DNA of 59,628 nt from Zygnema cylindricum (lineage: Eukaryota; Streptophyta; Zygnematophyceae; Zygnematales; Zygnemataceae): positions 1 to 59,628 of the forward strand of contig JBBHKE010002463.1 of the NCBI GenBank assembly GCA_037447655.1. The letters are read 5' to 3'. The number at the start of each line of letters is the position of its first letter. Within the stretch, counting starts at the first letter, position 1. This document shows, piece after piece, positions 25,880-38,272 of the stretch. The notes below the pieces were generated by a model, which searched no databases, was not told where the DNA came from, and saw only the letters and a list, made by a program, of their open reading frames with translations. The position numbers and the translations under genes were made by a program.

Positions 25880-26117
25880 ACTTCTAATATGAACTCATAT
25901 TTTGTTGCAATGTACATCCAACCCTTATCAGCAACGACTATGCTTCGTCGTTTGTTCAACTTCTAATATGAACTCATATATTTTGTTGCAATGTACATCC
26001 TATCCTATCAGCGACGACTATGCTTCGTCGTTTGTTTGACTTCTAATATCAACTCATATATTTTGAGGCGATGTTCATCCTACCCTAATCAGGGACGACT
26101 ATGCTTCGTCGTTTGTC
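25880..26117 (+). repeat. Three tandem copies of a ~79-bp unit with internal hairpin
   Basis: Units start at 25880, 25959 and 26039. Each contains ACTTCTAATATGAACTCATA and ends with a CGACGACTATGCTTCGTCG stem-loop (stem CGACGA/TCGTCG). Related GCGACGA/TCGTCGC words continue more loosely to about 26500. Confidence 0.85.
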
Positions 26118-29100
26118 CATCATCTTTTCCGGAAATTGACAAATTGTAAATATCATAAACAGCATATACATCGCACAAAGTAATGGTTGCCCTTTCAGCG
26201 ACGAGAACTTGTTGTAGCAGGGTTGAAATTTAGCGGCGAGAAAATTTTCATACTATATCCGACAAAGCAGAGTATGCGTCGTCGCTAAATGGAAATCCAG
26301 CAACGAAAGAGCTTCATCATCATCTCCGAGAGTTGAAAGGGTGTTTTGTCGTTAGACGGAAATCCAACGATAAAACAATTTTCTCATCATCTCCGAAAAA
26401 ACAGAGAGTTTAAATTCGGTTAATTCAAAACATAGAAGACTTTGTTACTATGTTTTTGTCTCTTTGAATAGCCTTTCAGCGGCGTGGTTGTTTCGTCGTT
26501 GGTTCATGAAATGTCAGTTATCATATTACATGGGTATTATTATATTAAAAACCAAATATGAGGTTTTTTATATATAAAAAAAAGGCAAAAATACTAGAGA
26601 AGAACCATTAATACAGTAGCAAAAAATCAAACCATAGTTTTTCGGATATGAAAAGCAAAGATGAAGAAAGATACGCGGTGAGAAACAAAATAAAAAAGTC
26701 ATATTTGTAGCATATACAGATGATTCACAAAAGAAAAATGCCAAGAACATATAATATATTTAAATACGATGGTGTGATCGACACAACATGAAAGCTAATT
26801 AAAAAACACACAGTGAAAAAAAATATATATATGTAAAAAGTTGACACATATAAAAGCATTCATTAACAACAATGGGAGAAGAAGTACCAAATTTATATAT
26901 TTCATGATAAAATCTTTTTACAACGTTAAAGTAAAACAAAAAATTCTATAAGGCCTAGTAATCTACAATAGTCAACAAAGTTGTAAAAAAATATTGAATT
27001 CTTAACGTTTATGCCTCTATCTGGGAAATCCTCTTTAAAAAAATATTTAAACCTTCATATTTTACACACACTAACTAAGTATCAATGATTTGTGATAAGA
27101 AATATAGATCCATGAAAGGCTCCTCATGGTATAATCCATGCGCTTTTCTACGCTCGAATACCTTCAATATGGTATTTTCTTTTTCCTAACGATCGTATGG
27201 GTGCTCTCCAATAAAATAGGCAGTCGGATATAAGTTGATCCTCGATGACGATTTAGGATACACAAAACAGACAAAGATAACGGATTAGCAGGGGTATATG
27301 GGCTTGAGAATTATAACGCAAAAAAAGAGACAGAGAGAGAGAGGGAAGAAGGGAAAAATTAGCGACGAGGTAGTGAGGCACGAAATAAGCGGGAAACAGA
27401 ACAAAAAAGAGAGTAAAATGGGGGAAAAGCGGGTCAGAACGAAAAACAATGAAAGGATATGAGACAGAACGAGGGAGAGAGAGAATGGGAAAAAGAGAGT
27501 GAGAGAGAAGAGTAAAGATAGCGAATGAGAAAAAATGTGGGAGACGGACAATTAGTAAAGGCAGAGGTTAAAAGATAAAGAGGTTGAGAGAATCAAAGAG
27601 GAAGAATAAGAAGGTTCAGAGCACGAAGAGATATATAAATATGCGGAGATGCGCACTTACCAATGAATTCCTAATAATCCCGGAAAAAATTAGCGACGAT
27701 GTTGGCTCAGACTTCCTTCTTGTTCCGCCATATTACAGCCTACCTTACCATTGTTGTAAACCCTAAAAAAAGATACCACAACTGTAAACCCTAAAAAGAG
27801 GTATAGATTACTGGTCGCTGCAAGACCAAGCGAGGCGGTGGGTCGATGATCAGCATCCTTCCCAAAAAATGGCGACGTCGTGTAAAAATGGATCTGCGAG
27901 ATTCAAAAGCATGCCAACTGAAAATGAGGATGTGGTTGGGATTTGTGTGACCACAATTTTTTTTTTTTTTGTGTATTGTCTGCATATGCCGTTGGTTTGT
28001 TATCAGTTCTTGTTTTCAAGGCGCCGCGTTTTTTCAATTCTAAATTATGTAACTTCACTCTAATATTTACACAATATGACACTAATTTGTTGTAGTTTTG
28101 TGAAACATAACCCATTTTAACGTCAAACTTAACCATAATAAGCGTCTATTTTTTCCTAAGGTCTGGTATTACCGTTATGTTCATTATTGAACCTTCAATA
28201 CTGTCAACATATACTCTATTAATCTCGCAGGTTCTCAAATAGAGTTAAAAAGGTAGCGTATTACTCTTAACATTCCATGACTATCAACATGTGTAAGTGT
28301 GAAACATTACGTTTACGTAACATGGGCAGTTTTTAGCATGTGCTCATGTTATCCATTCACAATGCGAGACACAAAAACAAACGTCCCAACGTATACGAAC
28401 GCCTATTTTACAAACTCGACTCTACTATTTTTCTAAACGCAACTTTGTATGCGACCGACATAAGTTAACGTCAATTTCCGTACGGTTTTCGGTAACGAAG
28501 TACACTGTTGTACAAACAAAATAATTCCGTACACCACATTATTCACGAAATAAGTATGGTAAAACCATTGACGCTAATTTACAAGAATCGTAATTAACGT
28601 CAAAGATAAATTAGATTAATTCACTGTATTTCGGGTATCAATGTCAAAATTTTGGGGTGACGATATAGCGTACATAAGGCTAATAACGATTCACGGTATA
28701 CTGTAACGGTGTCACCGTGACACGGACACAAATGTAAGATAACTAGATAAGCAATTAGAAATCTGTATGCTCTTACCGTATTATACGCATACTATAAAAA
28801 GCTTTATTTGTAGTTTTGTACGGATAAACTACATACAAAATTCTTTCGCACATTTGGGTAAAGGCGATGATCCATGGAAGCATCAGTTAAGTTTATATCC
28901 CTTTGTCTTCGATGACTGGGCAGTTTATGGGCGTACGTTTATGGTTTAAACTGGTTGCAACTTGACGAATGTCCGATAGTTTTAAAGCGTGCAAACGCTT
29001 CGCAAGCGTGAATAAAGCTCAAGCCGTACAACCAATTTTTGACGGGTAAAAGGCCGTTCCATCAGGTAAGCCATTTTTTATCGAAAATTGGCCACGGTGA

Positions 29101-29355
29101 AAGCAGCCTATTACTGAGAACCCTGCAATTTGACCTCTAATCGAAACATAGATCGCTTAGCTTTTCCCATGCGTTTGAAAACCGACGACCGCTTTGACTT
29201 TTTACTTTTCCACTGGAGTAACTGTTTGAATGACGTTATGTGTGACTAAAGCCGTTTCACAGTTTTGCTGACGTCGAAACGCAGTTATCCGTGTCTCAAT
29301 CAAAATTATGAATGCTGGGCTCAATTTTTTTTCGGTTTCTCAAGAATAAAACTTA
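26118..29355. other. Repeat-derived AT-rich region without recognisable gene
   Basis: It holds scattered AGCGACGA/TCGTCGCT words (26195-26490), a purine-rich stretch at 27310-27600 and telomere-like CCCTAAAA at 27760-27800. An element end GCTAATAACGATTCACGGTATA lies at 28678-28699. A short plus-strand frame at 27869 starting MATSCKNGSARFKSMPTEN has no similarity I recognise. Confidence 0.5.
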
Positions 29356-30321
29356 GGGTACTTTTGCATGTAGCCGAAGCTTAGTCTTTATACTTTGTTT
29401 TTTAGCGAAGATTATCCGTACAACTTTCAGACCATTCGTATGTAAAGAAATGAAATCGTCACTTTAGATTGTGACGGATGTAGAGGTGGGTGTAATTTGT
29501 GACGATTGTAGACGAGTATAAAACTCGCGACAATTGATGACGTTTACAAAATAGAGACGGTTGTAGACGTCTAGCTACTTGTGACATTGTAGATGTTTAG
29601 GGTTTGTGACATTTTGACGTCACGTGTACTTATGATAGCGTCGACGTCACTAATTCCAAAACATTTCGCCATGGTTTCCAGATTTTGTTTTTTCGTTCGT
29701 TCTAACTCTACTTGCCACCAAAATAAGCTAAAAGACAGCCAAAAAAAAATATTTTTTACAGATCTTTCATTTAATGCCTTTCTTGCCATTTTTCATTGCT
29801 AGAATTGTGAGATAGACTCGTTAATGGGAGAGGGAGAGAGAGAGAGAGAGGTGCTTTCACAGACTTTGCTTTTGCAAAATAGCGTCCATTGGTTGAGACC
29901 CCTCGACAAGCAGTGTACGGAAATCAGCGCATGGAAAACAGTACGCACAAGCTGTAAACGTTCGGTGGGTTTTTTCTGTGGTACTCCTCGCTCAAAATTT
30001 GTAAAAAACTTCCGACACATGCGACAGCATCTGCCTATTCGTTTACCTCATGGAAATTTATTTTAAATCACCTCGCCAGGTGATTTTATATAAAGTTTGA
30101 AGATGAGCTGGAAGGACGCGAAAGTGGGTCGAATTGCGTTAGACAACAAATTGCTTCGCGCTAGACGACAAATTCCAATACACATAAAGTTGTAAGGTAA
30201 CGCAACTTGTACGGTGGTAATTTCAATTTTTTGGTACGGCTGCAGATTTTCTCGTTTTTTTCTAAGTTATAGAGGAAAACGACATAAAAAAACTGTAACT
30301 TTAGCACATGCGAAAGTACCC
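29356..30321. mobile_element. PIF/Harbinger-like non-autonomous element, complete-ended copy
   Basis: Ends GGGTACTTTTGCATGT and (reverse) GGGTACTTTCGCATGT, flanked by TTA at 29353-29355 and 30322-30324. The 966-bp interior is non-coding. It shares with 9639-11007 a block of TGTGACG...TGTAGACG repeats (29466-29620), the (GA)n spot near 29830 and the AAGATGAGCTGGAAGGACGC region. Another left-end-like sequence (TTAGGGTACGTCTCCATGTG) starts at 30367. Confidence 0.75.
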
Positions 30322-30324
30322 TTA

Positions 30325-31348
30325 TTATAAATGTATAATGTAATCTCGACAAGTGCAGCCGACCTTAGGGTACGTCTCCATGTGCCAAATTAAGGGATAT
30401 TTTCCGTGGTTTTCTTCTAAAATTTAGCGTCGTACCGTGTAAGTTTCAACCGTACAAAAAATTTGAAAATGGAGAAGTATATTTTGCGTCATCATCGAAC
30501 TTAGAATGTACTACATGTTGTCGTCTTGTGTTTTTCGACCCACGGCCAGGACAATAAATGTCAATCTTTAAACTTTTCTTTAAAACACATCGACGATGTC
30601 TTTTAAAACCAAGTATTTTCGCTAATCAAATAGGAACACATATTAGCAAGTATTGAAATTTCTCAAAAAAATCAAACGAATTCAGCGACGAAAAAAAATA
30701 CATGATTCACTATGTTTTGTCCGTTTGCGTTCACTACGACGAAAATAAGTACATAATTTGTTTTTTTTGTCCGTTTGCGTGCGGTACGGATTTTTTTCGT
30801 AGGAGTCTCAAGATTCCGATGCCATTTCAAGTCGACCAGACATGCGACGCAAGGTAAAGCGCAACTTCTTCAACAGTGAAACAACACAGGCTGGAAGGCG
30901 GTACGACTACTATGTCACGGATTGTAATATGACGTCACAAGCACTTATAAATAATAACGTGCGTCAACACAGATTGTAGATGTTGATAGCCGTCATGGGC
31001 ATTGTCAACTTAAACAATCATCACAACCTAAAGTAACAATTTCGTTGTTAGACGGAGGGACACATGAAATCCGGGTCCGCCCGGGAACATCAGATTTTTA
31101 GGGTTATATATTTAGCGTTTTTATTGGTTGTGTTTTTTTATATAAAAAACACACAAATGAGGAATTATCCCTAAACATATTTATACACACGACGTTCGCG
31201 CGGCGCGGCGCGTCATAAAACAAAATGAGTGTGGGGTGTTTCCCCGCATGTCCCACGCATTGTCTGTAGCGCGAAAAATGCAAGATTCCGTACATTACTA
31301 TACAGTCCTACACTGCCACCTACACTGCCAATCTTTACTACAAAAACA
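30325..31348. other. Non-coding region, possible truncated element
   Basis: It starts with a Harbinger-like left end near 30367 but I found no matching right end. A TA-rich inverted motif (TTTTTTATATAAAAAAC) lies at 31134-31150. No gene seen. Confidence 0.45.
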
Positions 31349-31867
31349 GTACACCGCGAATCGTAATTATGGTTATGTACGCTAATTGTGTCACCCCAAA
31401 TTTTGACTCTATCACCATAGATAGAGTACATTATTCTAAATTATTATTTACATTATTTAAGGTACTTTTTGAATGAGCGTTAGTAACTCTAATATAGTGT
31501 CGTTTTAAATAGTGTGGCGTACGGTCATTGTCTGACCGTGCAAAACTGTACTTTATTAAGTAAAAAAGTACAAATAATGATTTAATGCAGGCCGTTATCA
31601 TATAGCTGCGTTTTAACAAACCACGTGGTGCTAACGTCATAATGACGTGAAACTGTACGTTTTGTCATACTCTGTACGAGTACCTAATTTACAGTAGATG
31701 TATTCAGCGCCCAGATTTACGCCCAAATTAGAGTTATTGATAAATTAGAGTAATTTTTTTTTTTGAAAATGGTTGATTACCCAAAATAGAGTTAATAACT
31801 CTAATTTTGTTGTTTTTGTTTTTTTACTCTTATTATTTATTTACCCTAATTACAATTCGCGGTGTAC
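31349..31867. mobile_element. Short inverted-repeat element (MITE), copy 1
   Basis: Ends GTACACCGCGAATCGTAATT and its inverse (TAATTACAATTCGCGGTGTAC). The interior repeats that of the next two elements (GTGTGGCGTACGGTC, GTACTTTATTAAGTAAAAAA). No coding capacity. Confidence 0.7.
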
Positions 31868-31966
31868 TCTCCTGTACTGTAGCATTGAAAAAAAAAGTAA
31901 GCATTAATATAGTGTTATTAACGCTATTATTTGTATTCGTGTTGGAATAACAAAAAAAAAAAATGC

Positions 31967-32666
31967 TACACCGCGAATCGTAATTAGAGTTATGTACGCT
32001 AATTCCGTCACCGCAAATTTTGACTACATCACTATAAATAGAGTACATTATTATAAATTATTCTTTACTATATTTAAGGTACTTTTTGAATGAGCGTTAG
32101 TAACTCTAATATGGTGTCGTTTTAAATAGTGTGGCGTACGGTCGGTGTCTAACCGTGCAAAATTGTACTTTATTAAGTAAAAAAATACAAATAATGATTT
32201 AATACAAGACGTTATCATGTAACTGCGTTTTAACAAACCGCGTAGTGAAAACGTCATAAAGACGAGAAGTTTTACGTTTTGTCAAGTTATGTATGGATAC
32301 CTAATTTACATTAGAGATATTCAACGCGCCAAATTAGAGTTATTTATAAATTAGAGTAAACTTACTGTGTGAAAAAGTTATGTCACATAAACTAGCGTTA
32401 ATAACACTAGTTTTTTTTTGTGTTTTTTTACTCTAATTTTTTCTTTACTCTTTACTTACAAATGTACAATTTTGCATGCTCGGACGTCGTCTGTACTCCA
32501 CACTATTTAAATCGAACCTATATTAGAATCTTTTTACGCCACTTAAACCTTACCTTAAATAGTATAATGAGAATTTTAGAATCATTTACTCTATTTAAGG
32601 TGATAGAGTCGAAATTTAGGGCGACCAAATTTGCGTTATTTACTCTAATTACGATTCGCGGTGTAC
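31967..32666. mobile_element. Short inverted-repeat element (MITE), copy 2
   Basis: Same ends as copy 1 (TACACCGCGAATCGTAATTA at left, inverse at right). The right third (from about 32455) is an inverted relative of the left interior: TGTACAATTTTG...CCACACTATTTAAA mirrors GTGTGGCGTAC...AAAATTGTAC. The copy therefore looks like a fold-back derivative. Confidence 0.7.
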
Positions 32667-32667
32667 A

Positions 32668-33059
32668 GTACACCACGAATCGTAATTAGAGTAAATATCT
32701 GAAATTCGATGCCTAAATTCGACTCTATCACCTAAATAGAGTAAATGATTCTAAATTTTTCATTATTCTATTTCAGGTAGGTTTAATTAGGGTAAAAAGA
32801 TTATAAAATAGGTTCAATTTAAATAGTGTGGAGTACGGATGATGTCCTTCCGTACAAAATTGTACTTTTATAAGTAAAAAAATACAAATAATGATTTAAT
32901 ACGTGCCATTATCATGTAATTGCGTTTTAACACACCGTGTACTGCACACGTCATAGTGACGATAAAATGTACGTTTTGTCAGATTCTGTACGGATACCTT
33001 ATTTACAATAGAGATATTAGCGCGCCAAATTAGAGTACACCGCATAAATTAGAGTAAAT
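32668..33059. mobile_element. Short inverted-repeat element (MITE), copy 3, truncated
   Basis: It begins GTACACCACGAATCGTAATT one base after copy 2 and repeats the same interior. It is cut at 33059/33060 by the LTR of retroelement A. Confidence 0.6.
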
Positions 33060-34232
33060 TGAAACACTGTGTGCTCCATTGCCCACAGAAATCGCAGATC
33101 CAAAAGAAGCTTATCTAGATAGTGCCGACTCCAAGTTGATATAAACCCAAATGATTGACCTCTTGACAATCACAGACCCATTATAGTTTCACCCCTGTGA
33201 AATAAGACTTTCCGTGTGCTCAGTTCCACCACAGAATGCAAAGTTAAAATATTAGTTTTGGACACATTCACCCACTTTGACTGTCCCTTATAAATGCAGC
33301 CACCTTGGCAGGCAAAAAATCTGACCGACTACACCCCTATGTAGCCTCAATTCCCCTAAGTCCCCCGCAAAAAGAATCACTGAAAATGATCGAGTAAATT
33401 GATAGATATGAATGGTCAAAGATGACCCTTTTGTACAGGAGCTCTCTCGGAGAGAGGCTATTACCTACTAAATTTTCTAAGTCCTATCTCTCTCTAAAAC
33501 TCTATCTACTGACGTACGACACCAATGAAATTACTGTGTCGTACAGAAAAGTACATGTGCTGGTGTACTTTCTGTACGGCCATCGTACGACATGGCCAAA
33601 ATGTCGACACTTGTCATATCGGGATTTGTTCCCGTAATCTCCGGAGTTTCCGCAATCCTACGTTGTCGCGCCACGTGTCACATGACGTGGCGATGACAAT
33701 AAAACGCCAAAAGTACATATTTCGTGATCGCGGCGCCTATCGTGGCCGTCTGATCAAAACGTGATACAACTATAGCTGTTGAAAATATACGCGCGGTATT
33801 TGTTTCGTGTTCGAAACAAATGCGAGGTATCTATTTCATATAGTACATTTAAATCGTACAAAAACTATATCTATGCATTAAGTATCTATATCCCGTTAAA
33901 TGAACTAGTCTTTGTGTAACATAATAAATATCTATCAAACCTCATATACCCTACCATTAATCTTAGACCTATAGGTTAAGGCTACTGACTAATTTGAGGG
34001 ACGGCAGGTACCCGGATCAAATCCCGGGTCCGTCATATATTTTAGGTACTCTATCAAGATTTGCCTTCTTGTCCTCTTTGGACAGCTTAGGCAGCCATGG
34101 ATCTAACACCTCCTCAAGTGTTCAGTGACTGCGACAAGTGTGGGGACTTGAGTGAAGAGTTAGAGGCAAGCTGTCTTTGTTTTGGCTTTTATTTTACAAT
34201 TTCTAAACCTATAAAATACTTAATTTTCAACA
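33060..34232 (-). repeat. LTR, element A 3' copy (type A)
   Basis: It runs on the minus strand from TGTTGAAAATTAAG to GCACACAGTGTTTCA and contains the gag ATG (33079) 20 nt before its end. It carries an antisense tRNA-like segment and a TTTCG/CGAAA hairpin at 33796-33822. Confidence 0.8.
33965..34034 (+). other. tRNA-like segment in LTR (antisense to LTR)
   Basis: ACCCGGATCAAATCCCGGGT forms a perfect 5-bp T-arm with a B-box. The D-arm-like TATAGGTTAAGGC precedes it. Acceptor pairing is lost. Confidence 0.55.
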
Positions 34233-34715
34233 CTCTCCTTATTTTCTAGTCTACTTTACTTTCAACTCCCTTCAAAAACAACAAATATATTTATATATAT
34301 TTTCCTTTCCTTTTTCCTTTTTCCTTCATGAAGCTTCAAGCGAATATCTTTATATTTAAGAAAGTGTATTAGATGACCAAAAATAATTTCATCTTGTCGA
34401 TCATACATTCTATTTTGCATGTCACTTTTTAAAAATCCGAGCAAAGATTTTATCCACCTCCTCCCCTTTTCATCCAACCAAAATCCACTTTCCCTTTTCC
34501 ATTTCTAATAATCAGCCCCATCCCCAATTAACAACACATACTCAGATGCTAACCCTTTTACAAGCACACCTTTATAGAGGGTATCACTCCCATTAGTGAT
34601 GTCAAAACCATCACCCCCCCAAATTTATCCTTAAATCAAGAATCCCTACTAAGTTGCTCGTAAAATCTACATCTTCCAAACTCATATTTTTATCCATGAA
34701 TCTCACCCCATTTTC

Positions 34716-36148
34716 TTAATTTTCCTTACCCTCTCCCATGGAATTCTTTCCACTATCACTTTCTAAATTTATTCCCAATAAATGTTTCTCCTCCCCTATA
34801 TTTTTCATTAAAAATTCCTCTTCTCCCCTATCCTTTAGAACCCCTTCTAGTTTCACATCTCCCCTTTCATCGGAATCCGTTGAAGTCTCCCTTTCCGACC
34901 AGTTTTCTGTTTCCAAAATATCTATGAAACTATCCTCAATATTTTGAACTCCCTCAAGTATTTCCTCTCTCTTTACTTCCCTTATACCTCCAAAAGCACA
35001 CTGTTGCTTACATGGAATTGTTGTGTGCTTTTCTCTCTTCCCCATACTACCGATGCGGAGAAGCTCCAACATATTTTCATCCTCTTTCTCCTCTTCCCCT
35101 TCTTCCTCCTCATCCACATTCCAAATTCTAAGTTCTTTTAAACAGGGGCATTCTTCTATATAATGATCTGATTCCCTACAAAAAAACAAACCCTTTTTTT
35201 CAAAGCTCTCGTTTCTTTTTCTCTCCCTCTCTTTCTACCAAAGTTCCGATAGGGTTTACCTTTGTCTTTCTTCCTCTCATCACGCTTCTGCTCGTCACCG
35301 TCATTCCTCTCATCACGCTTCCGCCAATCACCACCAGCTCTAAATGCATTCACTCTGTCACTTCCCCCATGAATCTCCAAAGTGCTTTCCCTCACAAGAA
35401 TTATCCCCATGGTAAAGCTCAAGGTCCATGAGGAGACATCCATTCCTTACCTACGACAAATGATTTTTTCGTACTCATCTGGGAGTTTTATAAATATTGT
35501 ATTAATCTGCCTCTCCTCAGATTCTACATATCCCGCACTAGCAAGCTCAACATAAAACGCAACAATATCATTGCAAAACTCTATCTTGCTACCGCCTTTA
35601 TAAACATAGACATCTATTTTTTGTTTTACTAATTGCTGCCTCTGAATAGTCTCACTCTTATAAATCTGACTTAGTGCTTCCCATATCTCTGAAGACTTCC
35701 GTAAGTTTATAAGAGTGATAGCTATGGATTTAGACACATTTCTAAGTATGAGATGTTTTGCTATAGTGTTTTTGTATTGCCATATTTTTCTGTCATTTTC
35801 TTGTGTTTTAATCCCTACAAGTAATACCATAGCTAAGAGCCTAGCTCCCCTCACCATAGGTGTCCCTTTTTCCTTCTCCCCTATTTCCCCATCCACGGCA
35901 AGGTTTTTCCCTTCACCTTCCGTTGCATCTGAACTTCGGTTGATATTCTGGGCAGCCTCAGATGATTCTCCATAGTAAGCTCCTCCAAAGCCAGGTGGCA
36001 AACATCTCACTTGTCCCGAAACAATTCCCCATAAGTGCTTCTCGAAAAGCAATCCCTCCATTATAAATCCCCAATAAGTGAAGCCTGTTCCATCAAACAT
36101 AGGCACCCTAGATGGTGGGCCCTTAACCTAAAACTCTTTGTGCTCCAT
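34716..36148 (-). pseudogene. gag: copia Gag, element A
   Basis: From the ATG at 36148 it reads MEHKEF, then a TAG where related copies have Gln, then VKGPPSRVPMFDGTGFTYWG. The Gag capsid-like (UBN2-type) region follows, ending in LVKQKIDVYVYKGGSKIEFC and LPDEYEKIICR. The frame changes near 35447. A further 1-nt loss in a T run at about 35180 splits the zinc knuckle, whose second half reads FFCRESDHYIEEC. An acidic Glu-rich tail and PCKQQCAFGG, the start of the protease linker, end the fragment. The zinc knuckle would bind element RNA; this copy is inactive. Confidence 0.8.
36114..36128 (-). promoter_or_regulatory. Primer-binding site, element A
   Basis: GGTTAAGGGCCCACC, one change from the family sequence GGTTATGGGCCCACC, directly after the 5' LTR. 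Confidence 0.75.
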
Positions 36149-37294
36149 TGCCCACAAAAATCACAGATCCAAAAGAAGCTTATCTAGATAGTGCAAACTC
36201 CAAGTTGATATAAACCCAAATGACTAACCCCTTAAGAATCAAAGACACATTATAGTTTCACCCCTGTGAAATAAGAATTTATGTATGCTCAGTTCCACCA
36301 CAGAATGCAAAGTTAGAATATGAGTTTTGGACACATTCACCCACTTTGACTTTCCCTTATAAATGCAGCCACCCTTGTAGGCAAAATCTCTGACCGACTA
36401 CACCCCTGTGGTGCTTGGACTCCTTTCAGTAGGCAGCAAAAAGAATCATTGAAAATGGTCAAGTAAATTGATAGATATGAATGGTCAAAGATGACCCTTT
36501 TGTATAGGAGTTCTCTCGGAGAGAGGTTGCTACCAACTAAATTTTCTAAGTCCTATCTCTCTCAAAAACTCTATCTATTAACGTACGACACTAATCAAAT
36601 TATTGTGTCGTACAGAAAAGTACATGTGCCGGAGTACTTTTTGTGCGGCCATCGTTAGACATAGCCAAAATGTCGATACGTGTCATATCGGGATTTGTTC
36701 CCGTAATCTTCGGAGTTGTTGCAATTCAACGTTGTCGCGCCACGTGTCACATGACATGGCGATGACAATAAAACGCCAAAAGTACATATTCCGTGATCGC
36801 GGCGCCTATCGTGGCCGTCCGATCAAAACCGGATACAACTATAGCCGTTGAAAATATACACGCGGTATTTGTTTTGTGTTCGAAAAATATGTGAGGTATC
36901 CGTTTCATATAGTACATTAAAATCGTACAAAAACAGTATCTATGCATTACGTATCTATATCTCGTTAAATGAACCAGTCTACATGTAACATAATAAATAT
37001 TTATCAAACCTCATATAACCTATCATTATTCATAGACTTGTAGGTTAAGGCTAATTTAATGACGGCAGGTACCTGGATCAAATCCCGGGTTTGTCAAACA
37101 TTTTAGGTAACTCTATCAAGATTTGCCTTCCTGTCCTCTTTGGACAGCCTAGGCAGCCATGGATCTAACTCCTCCTCAAGTCTTTAGTAACTGTGTAAAG
37201 TGTGGGGACTTGAGTGAAGAGTTAGAGGCAAGCTGTCATTGTTTTGGCTTTTATTTTACAATCTCTAGACCTATAAAATACTTAAATTTCAACA
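36129..37294 (-). repeat. LTR, element A 5' copy (type A)
   Basis: Starts TGTTGAAATTTAAGTATTTT and ends GCACAAAGAGTTTTA (the usual CA end mutated to TA). It is about as long as the 33060-34232 copy. Confidence 0.8.
37032..37096 (+). other. tRNA-like segment in LTR (antisense to LTR)
   Basis: GGTTAAGGCTAATTTAATG followed by the B-box arm ACCTGGATCAAATCCCGGGT. Confidence 0.5.
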
Positions 37295-37347
37295 CTCCCC
37301 TTTTTTTCTTAATTGTCAAACTCCACTTTTGGAGCCACGGCTTCCCT

Positions 37348-38272
37348 TGTTGAAATTTAAGTATTTTCTAGGTCTGTGTTAGGGTAGAAAATAGCAGAGG
37401 CAGTCTGTCTCTAACTCCTTTCTCTAAGCCCTCACACTTGTTGTAGTCACTGAAAGCTAGATAGGGAGCTAGAGCCATGGCTGCCTAAGCTTTCTAGAGA
37501 GACAAGAATAGTGTCAAGTATATTTACCAAAAAGGGATTGACGAACCTAGGAATTGATCATGGTACCTACCGTGCGTCAGACTAGCCGATAGCCGATAGT
37601 GTTAACCTATAGCCAAAGAAGTGTGCTATGATACATGGGGTTTTGAGAAGAATTTAAATGTTTACACGTAAACTAATTTGTTTAGCTAGATATAGTACGT
37701 CGTGGATAGATACATTTTTATATATTACGGAGTACGATACGATGACTAAACAAATACCGCGCATTTGTTTCGATAACGAAACAAATATCGCGCATTGAAT
37801 TTCGACGGCTACAGTTAATTGCTGGTTCTGATCGGACGTCCGCGATAGATGTCGAGATCGCGGAATAGGTTTTTGGCAGTTTGCGGTCACAGCCACGTCG
37901 ATTGACACGTGGCACAACCACATTTTCTTGCGGCATCTCTGATGATTATAGGAACGAATCCGGATATGCCATGTATCCACTTTTTGGCCATGTCATACGA
38001 TGGCCATACAAAAGGTACACCAGCACTTGTACCTTTATGTACTATATAGTGTTGCGATTGGACCAAACCTCAGTGCTAGAGGGTTAAGAGAGGGGTTTTA
38101 AGACTTAGAACATTTTGGTAGGTAGCCACCTCTCTTCCAAAGAGCATCTGTATAAATCGGCAAACTTTGCCATTTAATATCAACTAATTTCCTTGACCAT
38201 TTTAAGTGATTCTTTTTGCTGCCGACTCAAGGGAGTCCAAGCAACACAAGGGTGTAGTCGGTTAGAGTTTTT
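37348..38272 (+). repeat. Solo/truncated type A LTR (L3), plus orientation
   Basis: Starts TGTTGAAATTTAAGTATTTT, head to head with the element A LTR across a 53-bp spacer that holds the polypurine end of another element. It follows the type A LTR as far as TAGTCGGTTAGAGTTTTT and then stops, so the U5 end is missing. It contains the hairpin GCATTTGTTTCG/CGAAACAAAT at 37759-37786 and a TATA-like TGTATAAAT at 38149. Confidence 0.8.
37541..37620 (-). other. tRNA-like segment in LTR (antisense to LTR)
   Basis: On the minus strand: TTGGCTATAGGTTAACAC followed later by the T-arm CATGATCAATTCCTAGG. Degenerate. Confidence 0.45.

Larger units (their letters stand above)
33060..37294 (-). mobile_element. 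Ty1/copia-family LTR element A, gag-only
   Basis: Two ~1.17-kb direct repeats (33060-34232 and 36129-37294) in minus orientation flank a 1.9-kb interior that encodes only Gag. The expected parts are all there: LTR start TGTTGAAA, a purine tract just before the 3' LTR (34233-34250) and a primer site after the 5' LTR (36114-36128). No pol remains, so it is a TR-GAG-like or internally deleted copy. Flanking 5-bp sites do not match. A second polypurine tract abuts the right LTR (37295-37310), so the original context was a tandem or recombined array. Confidence 0.8.

Noticed and set aside
27869-27960. Possible first exon starting MATSCKNGSARF
   Set aside because: No recognisable family and no convincing next exon; too weak to call a gene.
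33965-34034. Functional tRNA genes in the LTRs
   Set aside because: Acceptor stems do not pair and anticodon arms are mostly absent; they are tRNA-like relics or promoters, not genes.
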